From Anderseniella sp. (lineage in GTDB: Bacteria > Pseudomonadota > Alphaproteobacteria > Rhizobiales > Aestuariivirgaceae): DNA of 52,628 nt. Under the pieces are notes generated by a model that saw nothing but the letters and a program-made list of their open reading frames with translations, had not been told where the DNA came from and ran no database searches. The DNA lies in the NCBI GenBank assembly GCA_030626025.1, contig DAOUPT010000020.1, positions 1 through 52,628 of the forward strand. The letters are read 5' to 3'. Position 1 is the stretch's first letter. Every line of letters starts with the position of its first letter. The position numbers and the translations under genes were made by a program. Below are positions 52,061 to 52,628 of this stretch, piece after piece.

Positions 52061-52162
52061 CGCTACGCTGCGGCTCGGCGCTTAATAGCGCCGCCGTCAT
52101 GTCGAAGACATGCTTTCAGCATGATGCGGAGCATTTTTGCAACGCAAAAATTTGCGTGAGCG
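52061..52162. repeat. Mosaic multi-hairpin repeat, type A copy 2
   Basis: Same order of hairpins as 9879-9975: cggcgct/agcgccg around TAAT (52076-52093), catgtc/gacatg around GAA (52098-52112), catgct/agcatg around TTC (52109-52123) and tttttgc/gcaaaaa around AAC (52134-52150). The last stem differs completely from copy 1 yet pairs perfectly with the same gc-AAC-gc top. Confidence 0.82.
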
Positions 52163-52524
52163 ATATCCAATCCTCTCCGTACTCATCCAGCCAAACAATC
52201 AAACCATTCCGTATTCATCGACCATTCCCACCTCTGCCACATTGGTCACACCCCGGCGCCATACGCGAAGGCGCTGGCGCCGGTTCCCGGTTTGAAAATC
52301 AGTAACAGGAACCAGCGAGGTGTTATGCCTTGCAACCTGTCTGAAACTAATAAATATGGCGCTCAACAAAACGCCTCGCACGGTGCTTTTTTGCTTATAT
52401 GCTGATCTTCAGGGACTTCCTTTGTGTCGTCCCCGGTTTCCGGGCTGCTGCTCTTTTATTACGCAGTTCTCTAACCATTCTCGGGCGGATTGACGGGTCA
52501 GGGGAAACACGCAAGACACACACA

Positions 52525-52628
52525 CTATTTCACTTGCGCAGGTTCCAACCGGTCTACCGCCATACCGTGCTCGGCAGGCATCAAATCAACAATTTCGCCC
52601 CTGAAAGGATAATGGCCGTCAAACCCAA
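52525..52628 (-). CDS. 3' end of an unknown gene, cut by window edge
   Basis: The last 33 codons and a TAG stop are visible on the minus strand; the translation contains GFDGHYPFRGEIVDLMPAEH and GMAVDRLEPAQVK. The composition and a clear stop suggest a real protein C-terminus, but the piece is too short to name a family. Confidence 0.5.
   Translation of the reverse strand, partial: GFDGHYPFRGEIVDLMPAEHGMAVDRLEPAQVK

Larger units (their letters stand above)
51879..52524. other. 646-base gap with no convincing gene
   Basis: It contains the arsM promoter, the type A repeat at 52061-52162 and a G+C-rich inverted repeat (cggcgcc / ggcgccg, near 52254-52283). Short open frames here either translate the repeat or have no ribosome-binding site. 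I see no RNA gene. Confidence 0.5.

Noticed and set aside
52099-52305. Frame beginning MSKTCFQHDAEH
   Set aside because: The same opening residues come from the type A repeat at 9918; this is translated repeat sequence.
52199-52381. Minus-strand frame ending AEVGMVDEYGMV
   Set aside because: The end looks protein-like, but the frame is only 60 codons, has no ribosome-binding site and crosses a G+C-rich inverted repeat; too weak to call, even as a remnant.

Overview
The window is a stretch of alphaproteobacterial chromosome of moderate G+C content. Several genes point to the Hyphomicrobiales (Rhizobiales) or a close relative: a class I lysyl-tRNA synthetase, a long 370-residue dCTP deaminase, an ApaG protein, a ligase-associated Lhr-type helicase with PdeM, a PodJ-like polarity protein with Sel1 repeats, and mosaic hairpin repeats resembling Rhizobium intergenic mosaic elements. 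I cannot name the genus. There are no rRNA or tRNA genes, no transposase, no phage genes and no CRISPR array.

Layout. (1) 1-4038, minus strand: an archaic (Csu-type) chaperone-usher pilus operon of pilin, chaperone, usher and a second SCPU-domain subunit cut by the window edge. A strong hairpin follows the pilin gene. (2) 4449-7781, minus: a PAPS-reductase-like protein, a membrane-anchored SNase-fold nuclease and an AsmA protein. (3) 7908-11813: acetoacetyl-CoA synthetase, a 49-residue gene, a Met-rich membrane protein, a DUF2147-like periplasmic protein and an unknown protein, with hairpin repeats between them. (4) 12675-22987, plus: seven co-directional envelope genes. They are an RND adaptor, an RND pump with a coiled coil and helix-hairpin-helix domain at its C-terminus, a secreted protein with six 36-residue repeats, a Pro/Gln/Gly-rich secreted protein, a Gly/Asn/Trp-rich protein resembling sulfur-globule proteins, a membrane-anchored TPR protein and a membrane-anchored coiled coil with methionine at every seventh position. 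This is the best candidate for an undescribed system. (5) 23200-28817: an ICL/PEP-mutase family lyase coupled to PsiE, then the PodJ-like protein and a DUF3429 protein. (6) 28812-42589: mostly housekeeping genes (pdeM, Lhr-type helicase, MATE exporter, arsC-like, pyrD, DUF952, S24 repressor, lysK, DinG-like helicase, TerB-like, alpha/beta hydrolase, amino-acid-type binding protein). (7) 42690-51878: a processive family 2 glycosyltransferase, an unknown acidic protein divergent from a radical SAM enzyme, a DMT exporter, dcd, apaG, argE, two small cytochromes c and an ArsM-type methyltransferase. (8) 51879-52628: mostly non-coding, with a hairpin repeat and the 3' end of an unknown gene.

The region is compact. 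Many neighbours share ATGA-type overlaps, and six convergent pairs overlap at their 3' ends. Two mosaic hairpin repeat types occur twice each (9879-9975 and 52061-52162; 10308-10415 and 40447-40555). In the first type one stem changes completely while staying paired.

How the genes may work together. Region 1 should build a thin adhesive pilus. Region 4 reads as a trans-envelope export or surface-structure module: the pump and adaptor span the inner membrane and periplasm, three low-complexity proteins are exported, and two single-pass proteins may organise them. Its substrate is unknown. The sulfur-globule resemblance is compositional only, and no sulfur-oxidation gene (sox, dsr, sqr) is present in the window.
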